From Melampsora larici-populina 98AG31 (taxonomy: Eukaryota; Basidiomycota; Pucciniomycetes; Pucciniales; Melampsoraceae), in contig NW_006768817.1 of assembly GCF_000204055.1 (NCBI RefSeq), positions 62,001 to 126,000 on the forward strand: DNA of 64,000 nucleotides. Direction: 5' to 3'. The notes beneath the pieces were generated by a model. The model had not been told where the DNA came from and made no database searches. It saw only the letters and a list, made by a program, of their open reading frames with translations. Below are positions 1-10,865 of the stretch, in pieces; the stretch's first letter is position 1; each line of letters opens with the position of its first letter. The position numbers and the translations under genes were made by a program.

Positions 1-329
1 GCGTAGGAAAGTTTGACTTAGGAAATTGGTCATATATAACTATAATGACTCTTGTAGTGATCAAATATCATGTACTTATCAAAAAATGGTCACATATTCT
101 ACCTTAATCATATTTGTTTCTCGTAGAAATACATCAGTAAAAATCAAAAGGATATATATTATCATCCATCATCGTAAGGAGACTTCAGCCAATACTAACA
201 ATAAAATTGATAGTATAATATCATCCATCATCTTAACATACAGTATTCAGTTGTGCATACGAAACTGTGGGAGAGGCTTGTTTAGGCATAACATATGCAT
301 ATCAATTGGAATATCAAGTGCACTTGAAA
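1..329. other. AT-rich flank, nothing recognised
   Basis: No coding exon with splice signals or family similarity could be supported here on either strand. It lies downstream of the 3' end of the minus-strand CxC5/CxC6 gene. Confidence 0.4.
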
Positions 330-2653
330 CTAGAGGGCTCCCTCCCCAATATACACCACCCCAGCTCGCTTGTGCAGTTTGTTTGTTAGCCATTTATTTC
401 TCAAATAAACCATTTCTTCCAAGAAGAAATTGTACGCAAGTGACGACATGTTACGGCACATTGAAGCAAACGCGCCATACCAAATGTTTGTCAGCTCTGC
501 CGCGGATGCATTGAAAATCCATCGACCATCCTCTTGAATGTCGGGAAACAGTTTCGGGTCGGTAAACATTTTGCAAAATTCATCCGTTTCAGCGTGAGAT
601 CGGTGGTGAAACGGGTCCACCGGAATGACAGTGCCGGTGAAACGGGATGGGTCAGAATCCCCGGTGTAAATGTGCTCAGTTAACCTGCAAGCATTATCAT
701 AAAACACCACTTCCGGCATGCCGCGTGGGAAGGTTTCCTCAAGAAAATCCTGTGATGATGTGATAAACCAAAGTCAGCAACAGGGACACCAGCAATCCAG
801 AATCACAGTTGGGAAGGTTGAGTCATTTGCAAATTGTAGAATAATGATATAGAATTTTCGGAAATCCAAACTCACTTTGACTGCACTGACGGATTCAGCG
901 TGGTAGAAAGTCTTTCGCGCCAAAACAATCCCACAGGGTGCTACGATCAGCTGGTCGTTATGGGTGCGGCTTCTTGACAGCACGTATTTACCAGCGGCCT
1001 GTGATTGGCCGCCGTCGCGCGCGGCTTCGTGCGCTCGCTGGGACTCATCAGCTTGTTGCAAGCTCTCCAGGTCTATGAACTCGCCTGTTTCGGCATCTAG
1101 ATGAGGCGTAGGATCGGGGTGAAGGTTCGACCCGGGGCGGTTGAGGATGGCCGTGAGTGAGAAGTTTCCTTGAACACGTTTTTTGAAGTCGGCCCACTGT
1201 TTGATGTGCTCGGTGTCGTCGCACGTTTCACGATCGGTAGCAGCGGGTTTTGGGCAGGGTTGAGCTCGGCATTGACCACCCAGGATCGTGAAATGATCTG
1301 GGCAGAACCGGTCGTTCACGTTGGCAAGTTTTCGAGTGCATGGCCCTTCTGGCAATGGCCGACCAGATGTTTGAGCAATTTCCCGTAGTTGCTCCGTCGT
1401 TGCACTGCATCGCCAGTGGCCGATGGTCAAGCCATCGGTCACTACCGCGCGGATGGCTGTGATCCAATTGAAAGAAATGTAAAAATTAATATCTTTCGAA
1501 ACAACTATAGTCGAGAATGATGGAAGGTGGCACTCACATTTATAAAAACCTTCGCCACTGACTGGATCAACGCCGTCTGGTAACAATCGGACACAAGTAG
1601 AGCAGTAATGATCTCTATACTTGGTTCCTTCGATTAGTAGTTGTTCTAAGTGGGTTTCAATTGCTGACTCGAACCGGATTTTGTCTATTCCGCTTGAGCT
1701 GACAATGAGGGTGGTACCTCTTCGATCCGCATGTTTGATTAATGAGTGAAGCATAAGGCCGTGGCGACATTCTTCCTCGGACATTGATGGGGTAAACAAC
1801 TGGTCTGGTGCGAAAAGTTGAGCTGGAGTGTCATCTACAAATACCATGTTGAACCAGTTTACAAGATTGAAATGAGAGACACTTTTCATTCCAAATGACA
1901 TTCACCGTCAGTTGCATTCTTTCAGAACAGTGATGCGAAAGGTGTTCAACTTACTGTGCTAGCATCTGGAGCACCCGGAACATGTACGCCAGTCGTGTAG
2001 TCATGTAGTAGTGACAGTTGATATGTAGATAATCAACATCTCGCCCCATTTCGTTGGTGTAGTAGTATTGAGCACTGTCTCGGCTGTAATAACTGGGTCG
2101 ATACATAGTATCGCATTTTGGGTCTGATATGGAGGAGGTCAGTGAGAGAGCAAAGGGTAACTGTGAGTAAGCGTAGAGGTCACGTACTTGAGCAACTTAA
2201 GATGATAGTCTGCACAGGGTGTACTCCATCAATGTCGTGAAGGTATCCGTTTAGACGCGAGTGTACGTGTAAAGGACGGGGATTGTCCTTTGGGCATATG
2301 AGGCAGTGTGACAGAGGGGTGCGTAGGAATCTTTCGGGTATTTTGGTGGTAAAATTGGGCTGGAGCCCTAGGTCGCGGATCGAGTTGGTTGGATTGATTC
2401 AACACATGTGTAGGATGGGGAAAGAGATTCGCCACAGGTCGTCCCAAAGATTGGACGGAAAATGGACAGATAGAGCCTCCTCGAGGAATGGTAGCACAGG
2501 AATCCGGGTGGGTGTGAGCCGTAAGGAAGTACCTGCACGATAGTCGACTTCGGCAGCAAGGGAAGCAAAGCGGACAAAGTCCGCCACCGTGAGTGTTGCG
2601 GATAGGTGGGGTGACTGATGAGTGAGTTGGATGGTGAAATCTCGGAGAAGCAT
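330..2653 (-). CDS. KDZ-transposon-associated CxC5/CxC6 cysteine-cluster protein, probably interrupted
   Basis: Function is unknown. These cysteine-cluster proteins are known as companions of KDZ (Kyakuja-Dileera-Zisupton) transposons in basidiomycetes. The chosen start is the ATG at 2651-2653, giving the usual hydrophobic CxC5 N-terminus (MLLRDF...). Likely exons, read in minus direction: 2653-2188, 2123-1955, 1881-1538, 1456-876, 749-330. Introns are 2124-2187, 1882-1954, 1457-1537 and 750-875, all GT-AG. CxC5 features include a C-x2-C pair (CLIC), LSC, PKCDTMYRPSYY and a tyrosine-rich run. The CxC6 core follows: AVVTDGLTIGHWRC, NDRFCPDHF, GGQCRAQPCP. The C-terminal block has VFYDNAC, TDEFC and FNASAAELTNIWYGAF, typical of the family. 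Oddity: an in-frame TGA at 2399-2401 falls between the N-terminal helix block and the cysteine pairs, and no convincing intron removes it. No KDZ transposase was seen nearby. The family call is strong from motif recall; gene integrity is uncertain. Confidence 0.8.
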
Positions 2654-2926
2654 CTTTGATGTTATACGTTGAGGTTGGTTGACGTTTAGTTTGGAGAAAG
2701 GGAATAGGTGGTGGCAGGAGGGTTCAGCGTGGGGACAATAGATGGACACGCGTTCTGAATGTCTAATCATGTCACCTGGTGACATCCATGATCCCACAAT
2801 TGAGCCGGCCGGTTTCTGAGCGATGAGGTAAGGGACAAAAGGTTTTGTCCGCCTAGCCGTAAGTCCCATACTGGAGAATGTGGTTGGGAATCTGAGGACT
2901 GTACGGTTGACAGAAACCCATACTTC
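2654..2926. promoter_or_regulatory. Divergent intergenic region between two outward-facing genes
   Basis: These 273 bp separate the start of the minus-strand CxC5/CxC6 gene from the chosen start of the plus-strand gene. By position they must hold both promoters, unless either gene has an unseen upstream exon. No clear TATA box was seen. Confidence 0.35.
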
Positions 2927-5191
2927 ATGGCTGTGTGGAGGTTTATCACAGTTATCAGGGGGTTATCAGTCGATCCCCTGGTTCTTCGGTTTACCGAGCG
3001 ACGTGGTTTACGCGAACGTTCTGCTCCAGCTTCGAAATCAAAAGCCAAAACCCCAGCTCCTCCAGCTCCAGCTTCGAAATCAAAAGCCAAAACCCCAGCT
3101 CCAAAATCAAAAGCTCCTGCTCGTGCTCCTCCTTCACCTCCTCCACCACCTCCAGCTCGTGCTCCAGCTTCGAAAGCCAAACTTCCGGCTCCAGCTTCGA
3201 AATCAAAAGCCACCAAATCAAAACTTGCTCACGTAGATAGTCCTTTACCTCCCAGCGAGTCTGAATTATTCAGACAAGAGGACTTGGATTTCTTCAACGA
3301 CTCTGAACACAATACCGGTAAGTTTCTCATTATTATATCTTACTGATTCATTTTCTTTTTTGTTTCATATACTGAGCCAGTTGTTTCAATAAATATCAAA
3401 GACAATGATGAAGGTAAGTCATTGCATCCTTGTTATATTTATTTTGCCATACTGATCCAATTTTTTCAACATACAAGGCAATGAAGGTAATAACGGTGGC
3501 GGCGATTCTGAAAGCGACACAGGAGTGGGCAGCCAGACAGCCGCGGACCTGGCTATCCAAGCAATTCGGACCCAAGCCAACGCGATCACTGCCGAGAGCC
3601 AATCAACGCACATGAATTGTGCCAAAGTGGGTACTTACAATCGAGTTGCCACCCGTGTTGGCCTTGACACGGAGCATTGTTTCATTGGCTGCACACTCTG
3701 CAATGTAAGTGACATTATTATATTCATCTTTTTCTCTCTTTCTCTTCCATTGTCGATCTAACTATCATTATTTGCTTTAGGTTGAATCTACCGAAGAGCA
3801 GTTCATGACCATGATGGCAAACGTCCTGGCTGAACGTCAAGAGAAAGAAATCTTCCGTTTGGAGGTGAGGAAACAAATGTCAGAAATTCAATCAGAGCTC
3901 ACCAAGATTGCATCCGGGGCTATTGGTTGGAAAGAAAGTAAAGAGCTGAAAGTAAGTATTTCAATATTCCACTCTGTACCATGAAAATAACTACAGAATT
4001 CTCTCTCCTCTTCCTGGGTTCAGAAATGTTTGCGCGTTTGGGCCACAAAGTGCATCCTCAAAGGTGATATTCAGGCGTACACAGCAACCAACAACAAAAA
4101 AGGGACCAAAGAGCTCCTCCCTCACTCTCTGTACGCAAGAGTCATGGTAAGTCTTGTAATCTGTCATCACGAGATTAAAATATGAACAATGATGCAATGA
4201 TTTATCCAGACCGAGATAATGTCAACTCGCACCGCGTGGAAAAAGAAGATGTTACCACCTCGCTATGGAAAGGATCCGAACCCAGCAGTGTCAGGTGTTT
4301 TCCACCAGGTCATCAAGACAGTGTTGAAGGAAGTCCAAAAAGACCATTCATGCACGGTAAGATATTTTTCTACTACTATAATTTGTCTTTCAATGGGCTG
4401 ACTATCTCAATTGGAGACCATAGCTCCTGAAAAACATTCAGCTTCCAGATCGATCCATCATCACCAGTGATGGTGCTGTACCAAGCATCTATGAGATTAT
4501 GGTTAAAGTGAGTCTCCGTTCAACTCACAATTTTGGCTTTTTTTGTTCTAACCAAGTTTGGATTAGCTCTATCAAAAAGAGCATGGATATGTTGGAGGCA
4601 GTATAGTGTCTCCAAAAAAGATCATGTCCGACATTGGACATCTTCAAGTTGGTCGCCATGCCTGGGTAGTATGTTATATCATATTAGTTTTTTCCTTCTA
4701 TTTAAAATCCATCCCACTGACTTGCTTAATTGAATGAAATTCAGAGGATACAATTCATTCATTGGGGGCTAAACCGTTCGACGTACAAGACGAAGACTTT
4801 GTGGAACGTGGTGGACCAGACTCTGGAGCACTTGCGCAGCGAATCATCAAGATATTGTTATGCGTATGGATCTTTTCTCTTTCTTTCCATATTACTTATG
4901 CATCCATAGCAACTGACTTAGTCTTGTAAACAGATTCTATGTTCTGGTCTTACAAACAGACTTATTCATAAACGGAAAGAGGACATTTGAAGAGTTGAAA
5001 GCAATAACTAAGTTTGCATTACCTACTGAGGAAGAGATTCAAGATACTATAGCGGGCCTTGACGATTCCTTTGGAGACAAGGCAGCAGGACCTGATGAAG
5101 AACTTTACGAAGTGGGAGAAGAGGTGGCAAATGAAGAAGAGGAAGAAGAAGATGAAGAGGAAGATGAAGAGGAAGAGGAAGAGGAAGAGGA

Positions 5192-5227
<36 letters not shown>

Positions 5228-5237
5228 GGAAGAGTAA
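2927..5237 (+). CDS. Unrecognised 10-exon gene, 565 residues, KSKAKTPAP repeats and poly-Glu tail
   Basis: I do not recognise the family. Ten exons: 2927-3317, 3381-3413, 3478-3704, 3781-3951, 4024-4146, 4210-4356, 4424-4507, 4567-4665, 4745-4863, 4934-5237. Every junction is GT-AG and in frame, and the total is 1,698 nt (565 codons plus stop). Residues about 30-110 are low-complexity Ala/Pro/Ser/Lys built from a repeated PASKSKAKTPAP unit. Residues about 135-460 are ordinary mixed sequence, including TEHCFIGCTLCN, a heptad-like charged stretch after it, CLRVWATKCILKGD and RHAWRIQFIHWGLNR. The last ~40 residues are nearly all glutamate, encoded by GAA/GAG repeats. The basic N-half with an acidic tail could suggest a nuclear or chromatin role, but that is only composition. 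The exon 8 donor (GTAGTA) is weak. The gene diverges from the CxC5/CxC6 gene. The start codon is the least certain part. Confidence 0.7.
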
Positions 5238-5349
5238 GTACTGAGGTGATTGATGTAGATGGTTTTATTTCTCTTATCTTATTAGACTACTTTCTTATTC
5301 ATTTTTTCGATCAATTGGGACTTTGTAAGTCCTGCCTTGAAGGCTCAAG

Positions 5350-5450
5350 TTGATGTTTTTATCTATTTCATTGTATTGGTTTTGTTATTGTTTATATATC
5401 TTTTTATCTTTTTATCTATTTCATTGTATTGGTTTTGTTATTGTTTATTT
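5350..5450. repeat. Tandem duplication of a ~53-bp T-rich unit
   Basis: A stretch beginning with 'tttttatctatttcattg' and ending in 'gttattgttta' occurs at about 5355-5393 and again at about 5408-5446. It lies just past the stop of the upstream gene and so may be in its 3' region. Confidence 0.7.
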
Positions 5451-6556
5451 TGTATTTTGGTAATAAAAGCGCTAAGCGCTAATTATTGGATGTGTTCAAT
5501 GAATTGTGCCACTGTTGATGTGAACCTAGAACAGAGTTTCAAAAAACGTGGTCTGCTATGCGGCGCATTATGTGCCACTAAAGAGAGGGACCTAACTGGG
5601 GTTTCACCGGTTTATGGTCAAGTTCCCACTGGTGTAAATAGCGCAGTGTTAACTCCGGTTGTACGACCCCGAGATTTTCACGAATCATGTCTGCAAATGT
5701 TTGCGGTTTTTTCACTGCGCAGTGTCACCAGTGAAAACCCCGTTTGGGGGGGTTTGTGGTGTACAAGACTCCAAAACCACCCAAAAAAGGGTTTTGCATC
5801 ACAAACAAGGATGTTACATTATTTGGACATTTTCTATAGCAAATCTGTCAAATCTTTATGCTTTTGTGTCCCAAGATTCATCTGCAATCTACGAGGCAAA
5901 CAGAGAACAACTTTTGATGTTATACCTTGCATCTATCCAGGATGAAGGCACCATAAAATTACAAAAAACACCACACATCACAAAGGGCATTCCTGCTCTG
6001 TCCAGAGCTGTCTGAATTTTTTGAACTCCTGTGAGCTCTCAAAAACCAGAAAAAGTACTCTTGCTGAGTTGATGCTGAGTAAAATGCTTCAAGCAACTCC
6101 AAAAAAAAAGTTGCAAGACAGATGGCATTGTATTTTTCCCCTCATTTTTTGAGAGAAAAGAATTTTGGGCCAAAACTGATCCCTCAATTTCAAAAACGAT
6201 TTTTGCTCAATCTTTTTTCCATACATGCAATCATTTTTCACCATGTGAGAAATACATCATCCTTGTGTTGTCAGCTCCATGAGTCAATCTGTGATTTTGT
6301 CAATGTTGATTGGCAGCTCATGACATTGAGAAGGAAGAGATGTGGCTATATAGGTTCAGACTGGGACAGTTGGTGATAGTTCAAAAGCTGTCAGATCAAT
6401 CACTCTTTTGTGCAAGATTATGATTTCATATCCCCACAGATTTCCAAATTGTTGATATGCAGGCATTTTGAGTGGTAAAACAAATCCATCGCAGTGCAAC
6501 TCCAGCTTCAATTAATAATGTGTCACCAAACATGCCTCAGATAAATGATGTAACAA
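5451..6556. other. Gene-poor interval, no supported gene
   Basis: Open frames here have no splice structure, start context or family similarity that I can support. A G-run and C-run pair at about 5740-5800 ('ggtttgtggtg' and later 'ccaaaaccaccc') could pair weakly. Nothing else was recognised. Confidence 0.4.
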
Positions 6557-6663
6557 GCTGACCAATAAATAAATATCACAACTAACCAATATATGAGTAG
6601 CACAACTAGCCAATAAATAAATATCACAACTAACCAATAAATGAATATCACAACTAACCAATG
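6557..6663. repeat. Short tandem repeat, ~28-bp unit, four imperfect copies
   Basis: Copies of 'accaataaataaatatcac' plus 'aacta', with variants 'accaatatatgagtagcac' and 'ccaataaatgaatatcac', follow each other. The unit holds CCAAT words, but there is no evidence for a regulatory role. Confidence 0.75.
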
Positions 6664-6967
6664 TAAAAAACGATTAGAGTTTGATATGAGCTGAGGCATG
6701 AAGATGTCAGAAAGGAATGCAGTGAATCAAAAGTGACTCAAGAGACCACAGTCAACCATATAAAGGAATGGTGAGAATGAGTTATGAGATTGTGACAGGA
6801 AAAGTATTCATACAGGATAGGTACAATAGCCGCAAGGGAAACCCCAGAGCCCGTAAAGGGTTTACATGATTAAGCAGCTCGTAGATATATTTGTGAATTC
6901 CATACGTACACAATTGTCGAAGAGGTGTCCTGAAACGAGATGACTACCTGTTTTGATTCAACGATCT

Positions 6968-9390
6968 TCATGCATATCTCCTCGGACGAGCCGCGACGCC
7001 TTTACTTTCATCATCTCTATCGTCCTTCTCATGGTGAATGGTGGTGATGGATCGGGTGATGTACATTTGGCTAGATATAGACATCTGGCTAGCTGGTCGC
7101 TTCTCAAGATCTGGTGTTCCTTCAATCGAGTCATCTCGACAAAGGCCAGAGAAGTTGTCGATCTCTTTGTTAGGTTCGTATTGAGACCACGCCAAGGCGG
7201 TGTTCCATCCGAGAAGGTGTGAGGGTAAGTCAAGAACGTATCTTGTCTGAGGAGACTGGGTCGCTTCGTGAAACTCTGAGTCTTCAGCTACGTTGTTCCC
7301 GGTTAAGATTCGCCACTGAAAACACAGAATTGGCGAAGACTTGAGTCAGTTTTGTTTGCGTTGGCTTGTCTTGCCCAAGAGATCTGCTTACCGACTGGAA
7401 AAGAAGAATAGGTGACATGAAAAGGCCCGGAATATGACAGATAAGGGCTTCGGCAGTGACCCATATTGGTCTTATGTGTTCAAAGATGAAGCGTCAAGTC
7501 GTTGGTCATCTTATCGGTAGCTGGTAATCGCACTGGACTGACCTTTCAAGATGCGAACTATACAGCGTTGTGAATATAGCCGCGCCAATGTCAAGTCCTA
7601 GTGTGATTGATATGATCAGACATGACCTACCGAGGAACTCTGAGAACAAGTCGAACATGGTATGAGAGAATAGATGTTAAGTTTTCACTGTTTTGAGTTT
7701 TCCAGTTTCCAATTTTCAAGTGTATCATCTGCAATAGACTCACTAAACTCTTGCTCCAATTCGATTCGAGCCATTGAAGCCCCAGGGCGCGACAGGTTTT
7801 CGATTTCACGCGACGACAACAGTCTTTTAACAATTTGAAGCAAATAGCATGCAGTGAATACATAAAACTGCGATGGGAAAATTTGAGACAAAGATTTTTC
7901 TCAGTGATATTGATTATTTTGAAAATGTCCTTTCGACTCACAATTGCCAAGAAGATCTCTAAGATGATCCAAACACATCCCCACTCCCGGAATTTTGTAG
8001 ATAAAAGCTTCACTTGGGCGAGTACTACATCAGTTCGAGCCAGCAGATCTGCGGCAGATGGTTTAGATAAGGTTTGGCCCGCATCCCATAGCTTGTCTGC
8101 CCTCTCGAGCATTGCTGATAATGAGTATGCCAACTCAAAGGTCGAAACCTCTACCTCTCCAGCAGCTGATGCCAAATATAATGTGATGAGAATGATGACG
8201 AGCAACCAAGACATCCAAGCCAAGTCATAGACAGCCGGCGTCAAAATCCGAGCTACCCGTCCCCTATTGGGACCCTGCACATCACAAAGACTATGAAGAT
8301 CAAGATTAGTACGTGGAAAGGAGTCAGAAGATGATTCGCGCATACACCTGGAGGTGATATACTGCCAGATTTCATCTTGGATGCGAGACAGAACTTACCA
8401 CGCATAGACGAGACTCCAAGCTGCAAGCGAAATTCCGAGATAAGAACTGAAAATAAGATGATCTCAGCGTCTGCCGCTCTCGAACTTTCGGATGATGAAT
8501 CTTCAACGTACGGTAGAACTCTGGATTATGAATTGATATGCGCGTTCACAAATCCATCAGATTGCCAAATCAGAATTGTTGAATATGGACCTCAGAAGAC
8601 GTGTTTCGAATAAGAAGATACGTACGCGATACCATACCTAATCAACCACACAGAAAAAAACGTTAAATTGCGGCAATGAAACGCATGAGTATAGTATAGC
8701 AAAGAACTCCCACTTACCAAACCGACATCAACTCTTCCATACGATGTGCACGGTTGCCGGAGAAGTACTTTTAAGTGGAATATGAATGGTAAATGAGCAA
8801 TATTCCGCCACCGACACCAAATCCAATACACATAACTCACCACGTAGGATATCATTGATAACGTCAAGTAAAGGCAATTGGACACAAACTCGCACAGACC
8901 GAGAATCATACTATGACACATTCTTTGCTCTCAGCTGCGATATGAGATAATCAGAGAGATGTACTCACCTACGATTTGGCACGAGGTACGGGATCGAAGA
9001 ACCACCTATGTTGAGGGCCACATTGGATGATGTTCATGTCGAATTTTCAGCGCTCTGATCCAATGTCATGGAGGCGAGAGATAACAATTGACTCACCTGA
9101 AAGATAGTGCCTCCGGAACAGCCAAGAATGCTTTTCGCGACTCGCAGAGCCTTTGTAGAACGGGATGAGGACGATTGCCACGCAGCTGATCATGGCCATG
9201 CTTCTCCAGATAGCAAAGAAGATTAGAATTGCGTTGGTCCAAAAGGGCGCTTGCGGATGTAAGAATGTTGTCTAGAGAGCTCGAATAATAGAGTTAGTCA
9301 GTGATTTTTGAGTTTGGTTTTCAGATATCTTGCGGACAGGGAGGAGCTCACGATTTCCTGTAACTGAGATTCGAAAGGATTGGCCGCCAT
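6968..9390 (-). CDS. Seven-membrane-segment receptor-like protein, 12 exons, 484 residues
   Basis: Exons in minus direction: 9390-9352, 9271-9097, 9005-8969, 8922-8841, 8767-8718, 8637-8626 (12-nt micro-exon, optional), 8446-8399, 8347-7942, 7867-7744, 7597-7543, 7470-7392, 7315-6968. All introns are GT-AG and all phases agree; the sum is 1,455 nt. Hydrophobic segments fall at about residues 23-48, 86-113, 128-150, 187-208, 271-297, 326-343 and 347-367, followed by a polar Ser/Asp/Glu/Arg-rich tail of about 117 residues. This seven-span plus long tail layout is that of a GPCR-like receptor. I see no Ste3 pheromone-receptor hallmark, so family and ligand are unknown. The loop between spans 4 and 5 (about 208-270) is long and helical. 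If exon 9 is not spliced at 7743, a shorter form ending at 7685 results (SKQ stop). Placement in the plasma membrane is inference. It looks like an intact native gene, not a transposon relic. Confidence 0.7.
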
Positions 9391-9716
9391 TCTCGCTGAC
9401 CCACTCTTTGATAGCTTGAAGGCAACTCAGGCTTCAAGAACTCAAATGAGTATGAAGATATCTGAAGCGGAAGTCACAAGGAATGTGGGAATACGGAAGG
9501 GAATGTCTGCCGTATTGGCCGAGACTTCATGGCCTTCAAGTTTCAATTTGAAATGAAAAGTTGTACACATGTACAATATACATGAATGAAAATAGCCTCG
9601 CTTGGCGGAGTTGACATTTTGTAAATCATTATGCTTTGTTTGACATGGGTGGGACAAAATTCGCACAGACAGGTCACAGAAGTCCACAACTCTGACTTCC
9701 TCGATGCCGACGTGTC

Positions 9717-10049
9717 TTCACTTATCGACGGATCCCCAAGCCGGGAAAATCGGACTACACCTCACCATCATCCTTCCGACCTATCGCTCTACTGAACACA
9801 ATAAGCAAACTATACGAGAAGATCATCACCACGCACCTATCTCAGCAGGTTGAAAAACTCAAATTACTCAACAACGGCCACTATGGTGGACGTCCTAATC
9901 GGTCCAGCCAAGAAGCGCTAGTTCATCTAGTTGCGTTCATCCGAGGCGAATGGGCCAAAGGTAATATAGTAGGAGCCATGTTTGCTGACGTAAAGTCAGC
10001 TTTCCCTTCGGTTCACCACCCCAGACTTCTCGACACACTCGAAAGGAAA
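9717..10049 (+). pseudogene. LINE (non-LTR retrotransposon) reverse-transcriptase fragment
   Basis: One frame reads IPKPGKSDYTSPSSFRPIAL, then LLNTISKLYEKII, GHYGGRPNRSSQEAL, and the motif A block MFADVKSAFPSVHHPRLL. This matches the fingers and motif A region of non-LTR reverse transcriptases: the FRPI.LLN motif, the GGRP.RS motif and catalytic Asp in ADV.SAF. Only about 110 residues survive. The upstream side starts without an ORF, and the downstream side is cut by a MITE at 10050, after which the frame does not recover. It is a dead fragment. Confidence 0.8.
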
Positions 10050-10211
10050 AGTGGCTCTCAAACCTGACCCAGTTTCAAAAAACCCGGTTGCCCCAGTTGA
10101 ATTTTTGGCTGGGAGCTGTCAACAAATGTCAACTTGATACACAAAGTTACCGCCAAAAAGCAACTGGGTCAACTGGGTTTTTTGAAAACCGGGGCAGGTT
10201 TGAGAGCCACT
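10050..10211. mobile_element. 162-bp MITE-like inverted-repeat element
   Basis: The ends 'agtggctctcaaacctg' and 'caggtttgagagccact' are perfect complements. The inverted arms extend about 50 bp each with a few mismatches (through the 'aaaaaacc..gttg..cccagttg' region), leaving a ~60-bp loop. It sits exactly where the LINE open frame stops, so it probably inserted into the LINE copy. The flanking duplication is at most 'aaa' and not convincing. Confidence 0.7.
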
Positions 10212-10239
10212 AAAGAGGACCCTGGAGTGCTCCTACCGA

Positions 10240-10400
10240 GGGGCCTGTCGAAAAACGTAGCAATTTGGGCTAAAATTTTGGCGATGTATCTGTCAAAAAC
10301 GTAGAAATTTGGAAAAATTAGTGGCAAGCCATCTGACCAAAAACGTAGCAATCATTGGTCATGAGTTTTAGGTATCTCACCTAAAACGTAGCAATTGACA
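10240..10400. repeat. Four spaced copies of an AAAACGTAGCAAT motif
   Basis: The core 'aaaacgtagcaat' (one copy with 'gaaat') occurs near 10251, 10295, 10340 and 10383, spaced about 43-46 bp. The third copy is preceded by 'atctgacc', the same context seen in two copies at about 23236-23315 next to the gypsy element. Origin unknown. Confidence 0.7.
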
Positions 10401-10865
10401 CTGCCCCACCAAAATCACCAAAGAATCAATGGACTTTTGGCTACTTTTGGTCACCTTGAGGCTACAAGTGTAGTCTATGTTTTCAAGCCTTCAAGTGGGT
10501 CCAACATAGTGGAATTTGCAGACGGATGCTTTTCACTACCTAACACCACGGATATCTCCCATGAGCTCGTCGACGGGCACACACGAATGACATCTCGTAC
10601 GACGTTGATTCACTCTTCGGACAGGTCTTGGCAATACAGACAGGCTTTCCTTTGTGAAAGTGAGACGTTTTCCAGACATAGGCAGTCGACTGTGTTCCAA
10701 CTTCCACCGCTCAACGCTATATGTGACAATGGGAGGTACTGATCACGCAAAGCTCAGTCACTTTGTAGCTAACTCACTTCTCTTTCTACCTGCCCAATTT
10801 ATAACATACATTTCCATCCGCCACAACCACCTAACATAGCTGTTTCATTCATACTGGTAAATTGT
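10401..10865. other. No supported gene
   Basis: Short open frames exist but no similarity or splice structure supports them. The segment lies between the spaced-motif block and the promoter-proximal duplication. Confidence 0.4.

Noticed and set aside
26..514. 162-codon open frame on the plus strand
   Set aside because: It runs antisense to the end of the CxC5/CxC6 gene and has no family features or splice support.
1110..1140. tRNA B-box-like 'ggttcgacccg'
   Set aside because: It lies inside the CxC5/CxC6 coding exon and no A box or cloverleaf could be fitted.
5059..5244. Lys/Arg-rich frame over the GAA/GAG tract
   Set aside because: Shifted-frame reading of the poly-glutamate tail of the real gene.
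5337..5945. 202-codon open frame with hydrophobic start
   Set aside because: The hydrophobic part is encoded by the duplicated T-rich repeat; there is no conserved feature or intron structure. Treated as chance.
7631..7639. 9-nt micro-exon in the receptor-like gene
   Set aside because: It would leave a 33-bp intron after it, too short to splice; direct splicing from 7743 to 7598 keeps the same frame.
10240..10400. Spaced repeats considered as a CRISPR-like array
   Set aside because: The repeat core is only ~13 bp, imperfect, with irregular spacing, in a eukaryotic genome and with no cas genes.
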